Assembly (NCBI RefSeq): GCF_040115645.1 | Contig: NC_089575.1 | Location: 434,001 to 498,000, forward strand | DNA: 64,000 nt | DNA from: Euwallacea fornicatus | Taxonomy: Eukaryota > Arthropoda > Insecta > Coleoptera > Curculionidae | Direction of reading: 5' to 3' | Part shown: one piece after another, positions 27,701 to 37,335 of the stretch | How positions within the stretch are numbered: the stretch's first letter is position 1 | How the letters are laid out: every line of letters starts with the position of its first letter | Program-made: the position numbers and the translations under genes | The notes under the pieces: generated by a model | What the model saw: only the letters and a program-made list of their open reading frames with translations | Told to the model about the DNA's origin: nothing | Database searches by the model: none

Positions 27701-29351
27701 ACGGACGCTTAGCCGTGGATAAGGTATAGTATTTTACTCGTAATTAACGGCACTTCTGCCGAGGAATTTTCCTATTTGCTGGCCCAATAATACAGTAGCG
27801 GACAAAAGTAGAGCAACAATATATAAAAATTCCTTCTGACGTCTTTTTTTAACAAACACTTTTGAGTTATTGTGTTTAGTATTATTAGTGAAAACCAGCA
27901 AACATGCCTCGTGGTAAATCTCTCTCAGTACAACTGAAACAATTAATTGTTTCCAAGTTTGAATTTGGAATGTTCCAAAGTAAAATTGCTAAAGAATTAA
28001 ATCGTAATCGCTCTATAATCTGTAGAGTATTGAGTGCCTACAAGATTCGCAAAAGTGTGGCGAGTCCTCCAAAAACAGGTCGTCCTCGAAAGACAACAAG
28101 AGTTCAAGACAATGAAATTGTGAACATTTCGAAAGGGGATCCATATAAAACAGCAGTTGATATTGCACAGGAATGTAGTGTCTTTGGTGTTTCTGTAAGA
28201 TCGATTCAAAGACGCTTACAAGAAAAAAGTTTGAATGCACGCAGACCCGCTAAAAAACCCTTCATTTCTAAGAAGAACAGGATGGCCCGGCTCCGTTTTG
28301 CAAATGACCATCTTAACTAGAGTTTCGGAAAATGGAAAACTGCTATTCTCTGACGAGAGTAAATTTAATACGTATTCGTCGGATGGAATTCGATATGTCA
28401 GGCGTCCTCCAAATGAAAGGTACAAGCCAAAGTACACTAAAGGCACAATTAAATTTCGTGAGGGTAACGTATTAGTGTGGGGATCATTTTCCGGGTTTGG
28501 AATGGGACCATTGGTAAAAATAGAGGGCATTATGGACCGGTTTAAATATCTGGAGATATTAATGGATCATGTGCTTCCGTTTGCAGAGGAAAACATGTCA
28601 TTGTCATGGATTTTTCAACATGACAATAACCCGAAGCATACTGCAAAAATAATTAAAAAATATTTATAGAAGCAACGGGTAAATGTAATGCAGTGGCCTG
28701 CCCAAAGTCCCGACCTGAATCCAATAGAGAACTTATGGGAGATAGTAGACCATAAGATAAGGACAGAGAATCCACAACAATTTAGAAACTCCGCAGGATT
28801 ATTCACCGCCATTTCAACTGCATGGAGTTCCATTTCAGAAGAAACCATCACCAAATTAATAAAGTCCATGAGGAATAGATGCATTGAAGTTATTAAAAAT
28901 AATGGCGATGCTACTAAGTATTAGTTAAAATTTTCGTAATCGTTCAAAATTTCATATGTTGCTCTACTTTTGTCCGGCACATTTATTCGTTTTTGTTGTT
29001 AAATGCCTTGAATTCAGGAATAAACTTATGATTTTTTGCAGCGTTATTTCTAGATACCCTAACATGATTTTGATATTACTAATTTATGAATAAGTCGTAC
29101 CAAACCTTGAATATTTTCAAGAATATGTTTGTTGCTCCACTTTTGTCCGCTACTGTATACTAATGTTTCTCATGATTCGTCAACTAATTTAAAACGTAAG
29201 TAAATAATTTCATCTTTTTTAAGGAGAAATGGAGGAGGAAACCAATCACCATCAGCAAATGCCGGCTGAAATGTATGTTCCCAATCAAGAGCAATGGCTG
29301 GAATTGAGGGCGGCGAGAAGAAAATCTCTATTTAGTCCCCTGTGTTGCTGA
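15585..29351 (+). CDS. CCDC142: Coiled-coil domain-containing protein 142 (CCDC142) homolog
   Basis: Ten coding exons with GT/AG borders and continuous phase: 15585-15785, 15844-16076, 16132-16398, 17774-17952, 23888-24073, 24272-24544, 25492-25745, 26191-26344, 26522-26851, 29224-29351. They sum to 735 codons. I recognise the family from the C-terminal part (exon 9: CESWLDHIYNQKIKFSHWGA, then FQLLCDF), the FSVTRFLQILSYQRAE segment in exon 3, and the closing PNQEQWLELRA motif. Human CCDC142 is about the same length. Its molecular function is not established to my knowledge. The start is uncertain: the first ATG after an in-frame stop is at 15585, but a splice acceptor at about 15555 would also keep the frame open, so an upstream exon cannot be excluded. 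Introns 3-4, 4-5 and 9-10 have been invaded by transposons without loss of any exon. It converges with SETD3. Confidence 0.85.
16990..17690. repeat. Fold-back (MITE-like) element in CCDC142 intron 3
   Basis: Two arms of about 200 bases are inverted copies: 17025-17080 (GGAGATACGAAAAAGATTAA and on, then GGGGGCAAAAT) pairs with 17575-17625 (TTTTGCCCCC, then CCGTATCTCC). 17100-17230 pairs with 17420-17560. No coding capacity. The exact ends are not certain. Confidence 0.6.
18100..18860 (+). pseudogene. piggyBac-type transposase relic (N-terminal half)
   Basis: The plus-strand frame at 18507-18815 reads GLLYLIGVKK, then TMSQQCFPFRFRHL, then the ATIDELTPIYNTF and NENCKRNFSLSQ regions, TTTIDYMVVAFRGRC and, one frame over, LRQYTACSKF. 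This is the order of the first part of the DDE_Tnp_1_7 (piggyBac) domain, where FRGRC and a following Q-Y motif are typical. Upstream (18300-18480) a scrap in other frames continues the N-terminus. Stops and frameshifts are present and the catalytic C-terminal half is missing. It lies inside CCDC142 intron 4. Confidence 0.8.
19238..19470 (+). pseudogene. N-terminal fragment of a DUF4817-type transposase
   Basis: In one frame from about 19238 the sequence gives ALERHGEVYPERNLPRKRY, then FYRKFRNNERVVVKTRTQ and EGVEASVLANFEAYRNQ before a stop. This matches the N-terminal helix-turn-helix pattern of the insect DUF4817-plus-DDE transposases (AARLYAERFP..PS...F..L...L..TGSV, then a D-E-V-NVLA segment). 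No DDE core follows. An inverted CAGGGTGTCCCG end at about 19007, next to a TA, may be one end of the same element. Confidence 0.65.
19979..21270 (+). mobile_element. Tc1-family transposon, near-complete transposase with one lesion
   Basis: The left end CAGTATCGGACAAAATTAG (19979, after TA) has a second internal copy GCGACAAAATAAGAGCAACC near 20167, the IR/DR layout of some Tc1 elements. The transposase starts at 20252 (MPRGVHYSVDLKQKFI). It breaks near 20360, where a small deletion with frameshift joins the HTH to VTNLKRGGRKGK, and is then open to 21242. DD34E residues are present: VLFSDESKF, QHDNDPKHTGK, and SPDLNPIENLW. The right terminal repeat is not recognisable, so the 3' end is given only approximately. 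It lies in CCDC142 intron 4, in the sense orientation of the host gene. Confidence 0.88.
21420..21793 (-). pseudogene. Tc1-like transposase C-terminal relic, cut by a mariner
   Basis: On the minus strand the frame reads YINSVLESILVPYMHDH, NTFQQDNARPHVA (second Asp), WPARSPDLSPIEHV (Glu), then a stop in place of the usual Trp, with further stops before the C-terminal RLQECIHLRGDTTHY end. It is closest to the element at 6110-7470. The mariner at 21794-23083 sits immediately upstream on this strand. Beyond it (about 23086-23110) a few more codons of the same reading appear, consistent with insertion into this older element. Confidence 0.75.
21794..23083 (-). mobile_element. mariner transposon with broken transposase
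   Basis: A 1,290-bp element with terminal inverted repeats GGTCGTGTAGTATGAAATGA / GGTCGTGTAGTATGGAATGA and TA on both sides. The transposase is on the minus strand: N-terminal HTH from 22897 (MQNSEIRVVMKYEFHRGTA, RGRPETQVDN), a frameshift near 22545 around the WVPQ/L motif, ACVSLLCRCNNDPFL, VTCDQKWI (first Asp), a stop in the WLD-stop-DEPPKH segment, then LHDNARPHTA (second Asp) and YSPDLAPTDYHFF (third Asp), ending at 21868. The DD34D signature and size are those of mariner. Confidence 0.92.
23084..23887. other. CCDC142 intron 4, right part
   Basis: No gene or clear transposon beyond the few codons of the interrupted Tc1 relic next to 23086. Ends at the acceptor of exon 5. Confidence 0.4.
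24545..25491 (+). other. CCDC142 intron 6
   Basis: Intronic DNA between exons 6 and 7. No coding or transposon signature recognised. Confidence 0.5.
26852..27792 (+). other. CCDC142 intron 9, left part
   Basis: Intronic DNA between exon 9 and the Tc1 element. Nothing further recognised. Confidence 0.5.
27793..29155 (+). mobile_element. Tc1-family transposon in CCDC142 intron 9
   Basis: A 1,363-bp element with ends CAGTAGCGGACAAAAGTAGA / CAGTAGCGGACAAAAGTGGA and TA on both sides. A third internal copy of the end motif lies near 28955-28980, so at least one side has IR/DR structure. The transposase runs 27904-28924 on the plus strand: MPRGKSLSVQLKQLIVSKFE, HTH, GRPRKTT, LLFSDESKF, QHDNNPKHTAK and SPDLNPIENLW. 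It is broken by a frameshift/stop at about 28318 (after FANDHLN) and a stop at 28667 (after IIKKYL). It shares the MPRG start and overall layout with the element at 19979. The insertion is 69 bases before the last CCDC142 exon. Confidence 0.92.
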
Positions 29352-29523
29352 AAACATAATGATATACAACTGTAAAGTACAAAACGAATATTACACCATA
29401 CAATTAAGGTCTTTGCGAATGTATCCGTCTTTTCATTATTTTCTTGATTCTTCCCATGTGCATTTTTTCTCTTTCCAGTTCCATAATCTCATCGTTTACA
29501 CAGAGTATTTAAGTAAAATTGGA

Positions 29524-29529
29524 AATAAA
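29524..29529 (+). terminator. Poly(A) signal candidate, CCDC142
   Basis: AATAAA on the plus strand, 173 bases after the CCDC142 stop codon and before the SETD3 stop on the other strand. It is the only canonical signal seen in this short convergent interval. Confidence 0.55.
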
Positions 29530-29688
29530 CGGCGAGCAACGAGGGATCTTTGAGATTGGTCGATGTTCTTTTTTAATGATCATATGTTTACTCAAGACCG
29601 TTTAGTAAATATATTTTCAAACATTAGACTTCAAACAAAAAAATACAGTAACATTAAAAATTACTTTCTAGTTATAAGGTAATTGAAA

Positions 29689-30615
29689 TCACTTCTGCAT
29701 CATTTCATGGACATATTCCAAACAATCGTTCAACAATTTCTTTTCAGTGAGTCTCATTTTTATTGCCAATCGAACATTTTCAGACAAACCTTCGCCACTA
29801 AGAAGGTGTCTGTCTTCATCGATTTTAGTTTTGTACGAGGCTAATAAAAGATTGAGTCTCGTTTCTAAAAAGGCCCATGATTTTCTCTCGAGGGCTGTAT
29901 CCAGAGAGCAATCTGGATGCTGCAGATCTAGTACTTTTTCGGATTTAAGCCAATGATCTAGTTTTTCTGAAATGGAACTAAGTGTTCATCTTCGAATTAC
30001 TTAGAAACTGTCGATTTTACCTTCGTCCATGTTGAAAACTCGTAAAAAGGCCAACAATCGTTCGTCGACTGGATTGGGCCCCTTTTTAAGGCAAAACTCC
30101 GCTATACTCCAGATTTCCAATTTGTCCAACAACTCTCGCCTTTTTTCTTGCAGAGGGTCCGATTTACTAATGCCCAATCGAATCCAATAAACATCGTTTT
30201 CGTTTTCTTCGTAGATGAACCTGCATCAGCAAGGCGAATCAAGGAATAAACGAAATTAAGGGGCGGAAGGGGGAACAACGAATGGCCTGGGGAAGAAGCC
30301 TTGCTTACCCGTTGTGAATGAAAAAGTCTGAATTCGAACGGGGGCCGTAGAAAATGAACAGTTGTTCGCCAACCTTAAAGTCTCTAAAGGCCAAACATTC
30401 ACTTCGGTCTAGCTCGGGATTATAGTCCGTCGATATCTGGATGAATTGATAATGCATAGTTCATTACTTCCGGACATGTTAGAAAGTTGGTCATAATTAC
30501 CGTCCCGTTGGAGTGATTGCATAAGTCCCAAAATGGAATAAGGGCGTTTATGGCACTGCTCCCATCTTCGGAAGGTATTTTATTCTGTCGAGTCATTACG
30601 GTGGATACAGCCCAA
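29689..30615 (-). CDS. SETD3: SETD3 (actin-histidine N-methyltransferase), exons 4-7
   Basis: The 3' part of the gene whose start is at 61925. Exons 30615-30501, 30436-30309, 30220-30021 and 29966-29689 join in phase with exon 3 at 61049-60751. Visible here: the second half of the SET domain (WAVSTVMTRQNKIPSEDGS, ALIPFWDLCNHSNGT with the NHS motif, FKVGEQLFIFYGPRSNSDF with the Tyr of the IFYG motif), then the Rubisco-LSMT-like substrate-binding domain (RLGISKSDPLQEKR, LLAFLRVFNMDE, KSWAFLETRLNLLL, IKMRLTEKKLLNDCLEY). SETD3 is known to methylate His73 of actin in the cytoplasm. The long acidic C-terminal tail of the human enzyme is absent, a usual difference for short insect forms. No lesion is seen. 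Confidence 0.95.
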
Positions 30616-30817
30616 CTAGAAAAAAAATAATTTTTAATAAAATTGTAAAATTAACAAGCGTCAGAAATCATAGAAAGTTCTATTGCGTTTACATCATTTT
30701 CATGCCTTAATTTAACACGTTTACAAAATTTATTAAAGACAGAGAAAGCAGAGAAGCAAGGAAGTACTCATGAATTACTTGGACGGGGCAGTGTATTATT
30801 CTTGTAGTATTAGTATA

Positions 30818-31516
30818 TCGGGTGTCCAGGCGAACCCCCCTATGTCCAGGCACATAGGAGATTAACATGAGAAATTGGTTTTTATGTTTTTGCACTTGCA
30901 CGGATTATTCCATTGGAAAACTTTTACTTGGAGGTCACAGCACTCGAGACCGGCCATTATTCCGCAATTTTTTGAATATTCTAACGAGGGCCGGCTTAGC
31001 TCAAAACGTCTCCGATTTTCAAAAATTTCAATGTGCCGCACAACCGTTTCAAGCCATGATTGGCCAGCGTCACGGTGAGAATTAAGCAAAAACAAAGCCG
31101 TCAACAACATCAACGCAAAAAATCCATTTCAAATGAATTTCCTCATTTTTTATTTAACCTTTTATTTCGATGCTAAAAAAAAGTGAAAACAAATAAATTA
31201 AAACAAACAAGTGAAAAAAAAAACAAAAAAAGTTTAACATTGTTTGCAAAAAAACATTTACAATAATTGAAGAAATCACCGATCCGACCAATCGTGACTT
31301 CGGACGATTACGCGGGACATTCGAATTTTTTAAATTTGGACGCGCTTCGAGTCAAGAGGGCTATAATTAAAAAAAATTGAACAAATGACGGAACGATGAC
31401 CGGTCTTGAGTACTATAATCTCCACATTAAAGTTTTCCAATTGGATAAATCGCGCAAGCGCAAAAAATAAAAACAGATTTCCCATGTCGATGTCTAGGGG
31501 TCGTCTGAACATCCGG
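30818..31516. repeat. Fold-back MITE (same family as 41141-41842)
   Basis: The ends read TCGGGTGTCCAGGCGAAC and, inverted at 31516, CCGGATGTTCAGACGACC, with TA outside. The arms carry GAAATTGGTTTTTAT..TTTGCACTTGCACGG, as in the copy at 41141, and an inverted partner at 31440-31500. No coding capacity; more decayed than its relative. Confidence 0.75.
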
Positions 31517-31975
31517 TATTAACATACCGTAATAGTGATAGTAATAGCACTCTCTAGGAAAAAATAGTTCAGCACGAATTTTGCACTCAACAACATTAAT
31601 ACAGGGTGAATTAAATGCATTCTAGTGTAATTTCATAAGAACACGAAATTTCCTATTTTTTGCGCCACATACTTTCAGATCTGAAAAGGGAAAAATAATT
31701 ACAAATTTACCATTTTAATTCCATACATCTTTCGTAACCAACACAGCATGGAAAATTGGACAAAGCAGTACCTTATCATAATTAAACTGGTAGCGGTGAA
31801 CTGAATTACAAAAAATATAACTTTCATTTTAACATCGTTTGGAAATTCTCGAAGGTACTTTGAAACGTATTTGAGCTTTTTTTGGTTTTTAATCTATAAA
31901 AAAAATTACAAAGGGTTTTCACTAAGTCTTCAATTTTAGCAAAATTTCGCCAAAAATATTACATATAGGGTGTCA
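31517..31975. other. Intronic DNA, one solitary MITE end
   Basis: No gene. An ATACAGGGTGAATTAAATGC sequence at about 31600 looks like one end of another TA-flanked element whose partner I could not find. Confidence 0.35.
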
Positions 31976-34027
31976 GTTTTAAACCTTGCCACTCCCATTG
32001 TCACGAAATATAGGATAGATTTTTTCTCACCAAAACACGTCGATTTTGTCGCGTTTCCTTACTTGTGATATCGAGAGGGAACAATTTTTATGTAAAATTT
32101 ACTGCCCCTCTTTCAACCCCTTACCTCCAGAGCCCCTCGCTCAAATATCTCAAACGGTGAAGGAGGTTAAGTGATAAATCATTTTAAACAAGCGGTTTTT
32201 TATTATTTACATTTTGGTACTTTATTTGTTACGTTTGGCTGTTGCGTTATTAAGTTAGGCATATTTGATCATTCTAAACATATTTTTCTTATTATTGGTT
32301 AAAAAAAAACAAGTTCAAAATTGGAATTTCCGTTTTTAACATTTTGAGTTTATCAGATGTTCGAATCGTTCCCCATTATTTTCTATACACTAATAAAGCT
32401 CATTTTGAAATTCTTCTCTGACGTCTTCCAATACCGTTTTTGAAATAGGCCTGCCGGCCTTGTTTCGTAAACAACCGATATTGTATGCCCCCATAAAAAT
32501 AATCTAACGGCGTTAAGTCAGGTGATCTTGCAGGCCGTTCTGTCGGTCCCCCGATACGAATCCGTTTGTCGGAAAATCGGTCAACCAACAATTCTCGCAC
32601 TTGGCGAAAACAATGCTGCAAAGCTCCGTTTTGCCGAAAATGTATTTTGCCTTCTTGCAAAATATTTCACCAACTTGATCTGTCAAATAAATTGTTACTA
32701 AAGGGTCGATTACGTTTTCGAGTAAGTTTAAGTACGCGTCTCCAATTAAGTTTTCCTCAATAAACGAAGGTGCCATAACGTCATTTCCGAGAATACCAGC
32801 GCAAACTTTAATACTTTTTTAGGCCACTGGGTATAAAAACGTGAAAATTTTGGTCACTTCAGTATCGGCAGTTCTGTTTATTGACCGGATCATTAAGAAA
32901 ATCTGAATCCGAACTGAAGCAAATGTTTATTGAAGAAAATTGATTATTATCAATTAAACCGATCGTGTTTTCGCAAAACTTCATTTTTCCATCAAAATCG
33001 TCGTCAGAAAGTTCCTGTAAAGTGTACATTTTGTAGCAATGAAATTTGTTTAATTTCAGCGCATTTCCTACAGATTCATGTAACATTCCAGTTTGACTTG
33101 CGGCCGTATACAGTAAATTGCTGAGCTTCGCAAAGAAGGTTCCCAAAACCTCTATTTGAGCAGTTTCATTCCAAACGCTCTGAAAAGCTCTTTTTTGGTT
33201 TGCAATAGAGCCCGTTTCAGTAATTTTTTTTATTAAGTATAAAACGTATCTTTGACTCACATTTGAGTTGGAGTTTCTACAATTAAAAACTTCCGCTGTT
33301 CTTGCGCATCTTCTTCGCTCCCCGTGAGCAAAAGTAATTTCAGTTCTTTGCTGAATTTCGCGTACTATTTTTAACATTACTCACAATACATTTTAATTGA
33401 TTTAAATATTTAATAACATCGACCGGTGCCAGAGCATTTAATTTTAATAAATTTGATATTTTTCGTGCAAGATAATATGAAATTTATTAAAACCGCATTC
33501 CAATGCAAATAAAAATAAACTGTAAAAAAATTCACGTTTTCATAGATGTTTTTTTGAGAAGATCGAGCGAAATTGTTAGACTGATAAACATTTGTTTCGG
33601 TGATTAATGACTCTTTTCTTTTAAAGGCCCTGTAGACTAACAATATGTCAACAGGTCAGTAAATAAATTTATTACAACAATTTCCTCATCGTAAGACACG
33701 TTTGAATAAAAAAGCTTTAGTTTCAACGCCTTCCACACCCTAATAGGACAAATGAATTTAGAATGATCAAACACGTATAACTTGATAACGCAACAGTCAA
33801 ATGGAACGAGTGAGGTATCAAAATGTAGGGATTGAAAAGCCCTTTAAGATGATGTATCACTTAACCCTCTTGGCCGTTTAAGATATTTCACAGGGCGGCC
33901 CTGGGGGATAGCGGGTGAAAGAGCCGTAGTGAATTCGATATAAAAATTGTACCCCCTCGATAACGAAATCGACGTGTTCCGACGTGTCAAAATGATAGAA
34001 GTGGGAAGTTTTCAAATTGACACCTTG
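31976..34027 (-). mobile_element. DUF4817-type transposon, copy 3 (full length, inactive)
   Basis: A 2.05-kb element with ends TAGGGTGTCAGTTTTAAACC and, inverted, CAAGGTGTCAATTTGAAAAC, with TA outside both. The minus-strand relic is the best preserved of the three copies: from 33377 MLKIVREIQQRTEITFAHGE, the HTH with TAEVFNCRNSNSNVSQRY, KFHCYKMYTLQEL, to the stop after NCRY at 32859; then the MAPSFIEENLIGDAY piece (32776-32513) and, frameshifted, FRQNGALQHCF to DLTPLDYF. It has the same stop, frameshift and Asp-to-Asn change as copies 1 and 2. Confidence 0.87.
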
Positions 34028-34494
34028 TATGAGGTAATACTTGAAAGACCTAACTTGAACTAAATTGATTTTCAATAGGAAAGCTGATTGGTAATCAATG
34101 GTAATTGATAAAACACTTAAGGAGTACAGGACGTCCCAAATGTTCTTGGCCAGTAATTCTCTTGAACTCTCATAGACACGACATACATATGAGAACGCTA
34201 TACATACTACAGTTATAAGATGGAGGCATAGAGGTGTGGAATGAATAAAATATTAACAATAAGGTGTGGCAAGAAAGTAGATTTAACCTTTTAATTGTAA
34301 TTGGAATCCCCCTTAATTTCTTGGATTCCTTGTAAGTTTTAAATATTACTTTGTTTAAAGTGTCCTGTAACGGTTTTCAAGAGCTTTTTAACATATGGAG
34401 GTTTGAAATGTGAGCTTTTTTCACTTTCCGACAGTCGTAATTTTCCAATGCTTTGAGTTACTTGGAAATGGCTTATACATGTACCTTATACATA

Positions 34495-34817
34495 CAGGGT
34501 GTCCCATAAGTGTTTCATTATATTTTAGTGGGTAATAGTACATTGAAAAATAATATGACTCCCCATATAAACCATATATTGCAATAATGCTTCATTAAGA
34601 AGATACAGGGTGTAAAACTTTACTTAAAAAAATCCGACTTATTGATATATTCAAAACCGCTTGAGATATGTAAGTGAAATTTGGCACGTTTTGAGAGTTA
34701 ACGTAGACGCATTTATTTATGCAAAAAGGCTATTTTTAATTTCACCAGTGGCGTGGGTACGGACACCTTTCACCGCATTTTTAGAGAAAAAAATGACGCG
34801 CCACTGCTTTTTATATA
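34495..34817 (+). repeat. Left arm of a MITE (family of 39272-39996)
   Basis: Starts CAGGGTGTCCCATAAGTG after TA and matches 39272-39590 along its length (TTTCATTA, GTGGGTAATAGTACATTG, TTAAGAAGATACAGGGTGT). The opposite arm is not found next to it. The next element begins at 34822, so this copy is truncated. Confidence 0.75.
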
Positions 34818-34821
34818 TATA

Positions 34822-35672
34822 CAGGGTTGCTCATTAGTGCGTCAAAGTGCGATATCTCAGTAAATAAAAGTTTTGGAAGGAAATTTGTCTTAGTAAAGTT
34901 TTTGGGGAATAAAAGGCACGTGTTTTTAAATTATTTTCAAATGTACAGGGTCTGTCATAACAGTGTGCTGGTACCAAATTATGTTTTTTTAAATGGAACC
35001 AGTTGAAGTCTTGCCAGAAAAGACCTATTTACTTACTGGTTGCTGATCGAAATGGAGGACAGTTTGAGAATTTATTGTAGATACAAATAATATTGTGAAA
35101 ATAAATAATAATAATTTGTTATAAATAATATAAAAATAATAATACAGTCATCGAAACTCACTTGTCAAATACAAATTTAGATGTAAAAAAGGGGCAATTT
35201 TCAGCAGCTCAGAAACGGTTGGGTTTAGGGACAGGGTAATGTTAACAAAAGTTGTAGGTTTTTGGATTCCGAACACGATGCCGTCGAGAAAAGTAGGGCA
35301 TTCTATTTGAAATATCAAGTTATTGAGGATTGAAGTCATACAACTTCGGAGGCCTATTTCGAGGGTTATGGAAAACTCTTTTTAAACTAAAACATGTCAA
35401 AACGTAGCGCATTATGTCGCCTTGGAGCCTCATAAGATCGATTCCAAAATTCGCAACGGTTAGGAAACAGCATTGATTTGCGTGAGACCTTGCAGCTATC
35501 AAAATTTTCGAATTTTAACAAATAACTCGAAGATGGTAAATTTTTTATATAAGACCTATTTCATAAACTAGCCTTAAAATTTGACGATAAATCCGAAAAT
35601 GGCAAAAAAATTGGGGGGTTCCATTAAAAAAAAACACAATTCGGTACTATCACACTTTTATGACAGACCCTG
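34822..35672. repeat. Nested fold-back element (family of 44222-45273)
   Basis: The outer end CAGGGTTGCTCATTAGTGC at 34822 matches 44222. A second pair of ends, CAGGGTCTGTCATAACAG at 34946 and its inverted partner ending at 35672, frames an inner element. The inner DNA is inverted relative to the copy at 44347-44990. The outer right arm is missing. Confidence 0.75.
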
Positions 35673-36024
35673 TACATTAAAATTATTGTTCAAGACATGC
35701 AGCGAATTTTAAGCTTCAAATATCTCAAGAAGGAAGCCTCGTAGAGATTTTTGACAAGAGACCTTTTTTCCTTAAAAAATGTAGGAAAACACAAGTTTAG
35801 TCATAAATAAATTTTATACCGGGCGATGAAAAAGTTATGCCCTTTTAAAGAGGGTTCATCGAGCGCTGACAACGCCCTCTACATTGTGCGTCGAAAATGT
35901 AAACGGATTCTGATTTCTTATCCTCAAAAACCGCCCGATACGACATTTTGTGTAGATAGCAACATTACCAACCAAGAAATGAATTTTTTTGCTTTTTTTT
36001 GTTTTCACTTTGACGCCCTGTATT

Positions 36025-36130
36025 TCGAAAACCGTCCACTTTTGGACTAAGGTAAATTGGGTTAGATCGTCATGTTTTGACCTCAGAATTCTGTGGTAGA
36101 ATTTTGTACATACCTTTCAGAGACACCCTG
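36025..36130 (-). repeat. MITE fragment (one arm, family of 51045-51713)
   Basis: Matches the right arm at 51610-51713 (CCACTTTTGGACTAAGGTAA, GGGTTAGATCGTCAT) and ends with GACACCCTG before TA. The left arm is absent. Confidence 0.65.
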
Positions 36131-36706
36131 TATATATTATATAATAACTGGAATATGTATATAGGGTGTATGACTTTTGGGGTATAAACATCAACTTCGT
36201 TATTTTAAATGAAAGCCCCTTTTTTGGCATTTTCAGATTCCTCATCAAATTTTAGTCATTTTGTGTAAAGTATCTTATATCTGAAATGTATCATTTCCCA
36301 GTTATTTCGGAAAATTCGAAAATTTTGACGTATGCACAATCCCACGGAAATGGATGCTTTGCCCTAACCGTTGCGAATTTCGGAATAGGTCTTCTGGGGC
36401 TACAAGAAGACGTAACAAACTACGTTTTGGCTTATTTTAATTTGAAAAAGCCTTTTACAACCACCGAAATATGCCTCCAAATTTACATTGTCGCAAATGT
36501 CAATAACTTGCTTATTTTACATAGAATTCCCTATATATTTTTTCGTCAAATGATGCCTAACTTAATTGCCTACAACTTCGCTGTATACGTCCTTATATCA
36601 AAAAAGAATAGTTCACTGTAAAAATATTTTTTTATTGAAAATCTCTGGGCTTTTAATGTTATCGCAATTAAATAAGCTTTGAAACGGCGGCTAAACGGTA
36701 AATGTA

Positions 36707-37335
36707 CGTCACTCAAAAAAGTATTTGTTCAAATTTTTTATAATGAAAATTCAAACCGAAACTCAATTTGCGTAATTGAGCAACTTTTGAAAATTTAACT
36801 TTTAGAGGGCTTTCCAGCGTTAAAAAAACTCCGTTTTTAAAAAACTTCTTGTGCGGTGGAAATTTTTCAATGTGGTTATAACGTTCTTGCAGAGAGGATT
36901 TTTCATCATATATCCTGAAAATTTGATCAAAATCGAACAACAAATAAGGGAGTTGCAGCTTTTTAAAATCGTCAAAAATGTCAAAGTTTCGTCATTTTTC
37001 GCGAAAATCGTCACTCTTTGGCGTTTTTGAAAGGCTGCAACTTCCTTATTTGTTGTTCGATTTTGATCAAATTTTCAGGATATTTGAAGAAAAATCCTCT
37101 CTATAAGAATGTTAAAACCACATTGAAAAATTTCCACCGCACAAGAAGTTTTCAAAACGGAGTTTTTTTTTAAACGCCGGAAAGCACTTTAAAAGTTAAA
37201 TTTTCAAAAGTTGCTCAATTACGCAAATTGAGTTTCGGTTTGAATTTTAATTATACAAAATTTGAACAAAATCAGTCAAAAGTTACGGTTCACAGAATTT
37301 TTTTCCGGCTGTATGAATACTTTTTTGAGTGACTG
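36707..37335. repeat. Tc1-type palindromic MITE, copy 1
   Basis: The right end AATACTTTTTTGAGTGACTG before TA (37335) and an inverted left end CGTCACTCAAAAAAGTATTT (36707). The long arms contain CAAACCGAAACTCAATTTGC and its inverse. Compared with the copy at 48746-49420, the left arm has lost about 50 bases (the TCATACAGCCGG to TTGACTGA segment). Confidence 0.85.

Noticed and set aside
35148..35502. Open frames such as FGIQKPTTFVNITLSLNPTV, repeated at 44744-44870.
   Set aside because: They lie inside MITE arms, occur in both orientations and lack any family signature; treated as repeat DNA.
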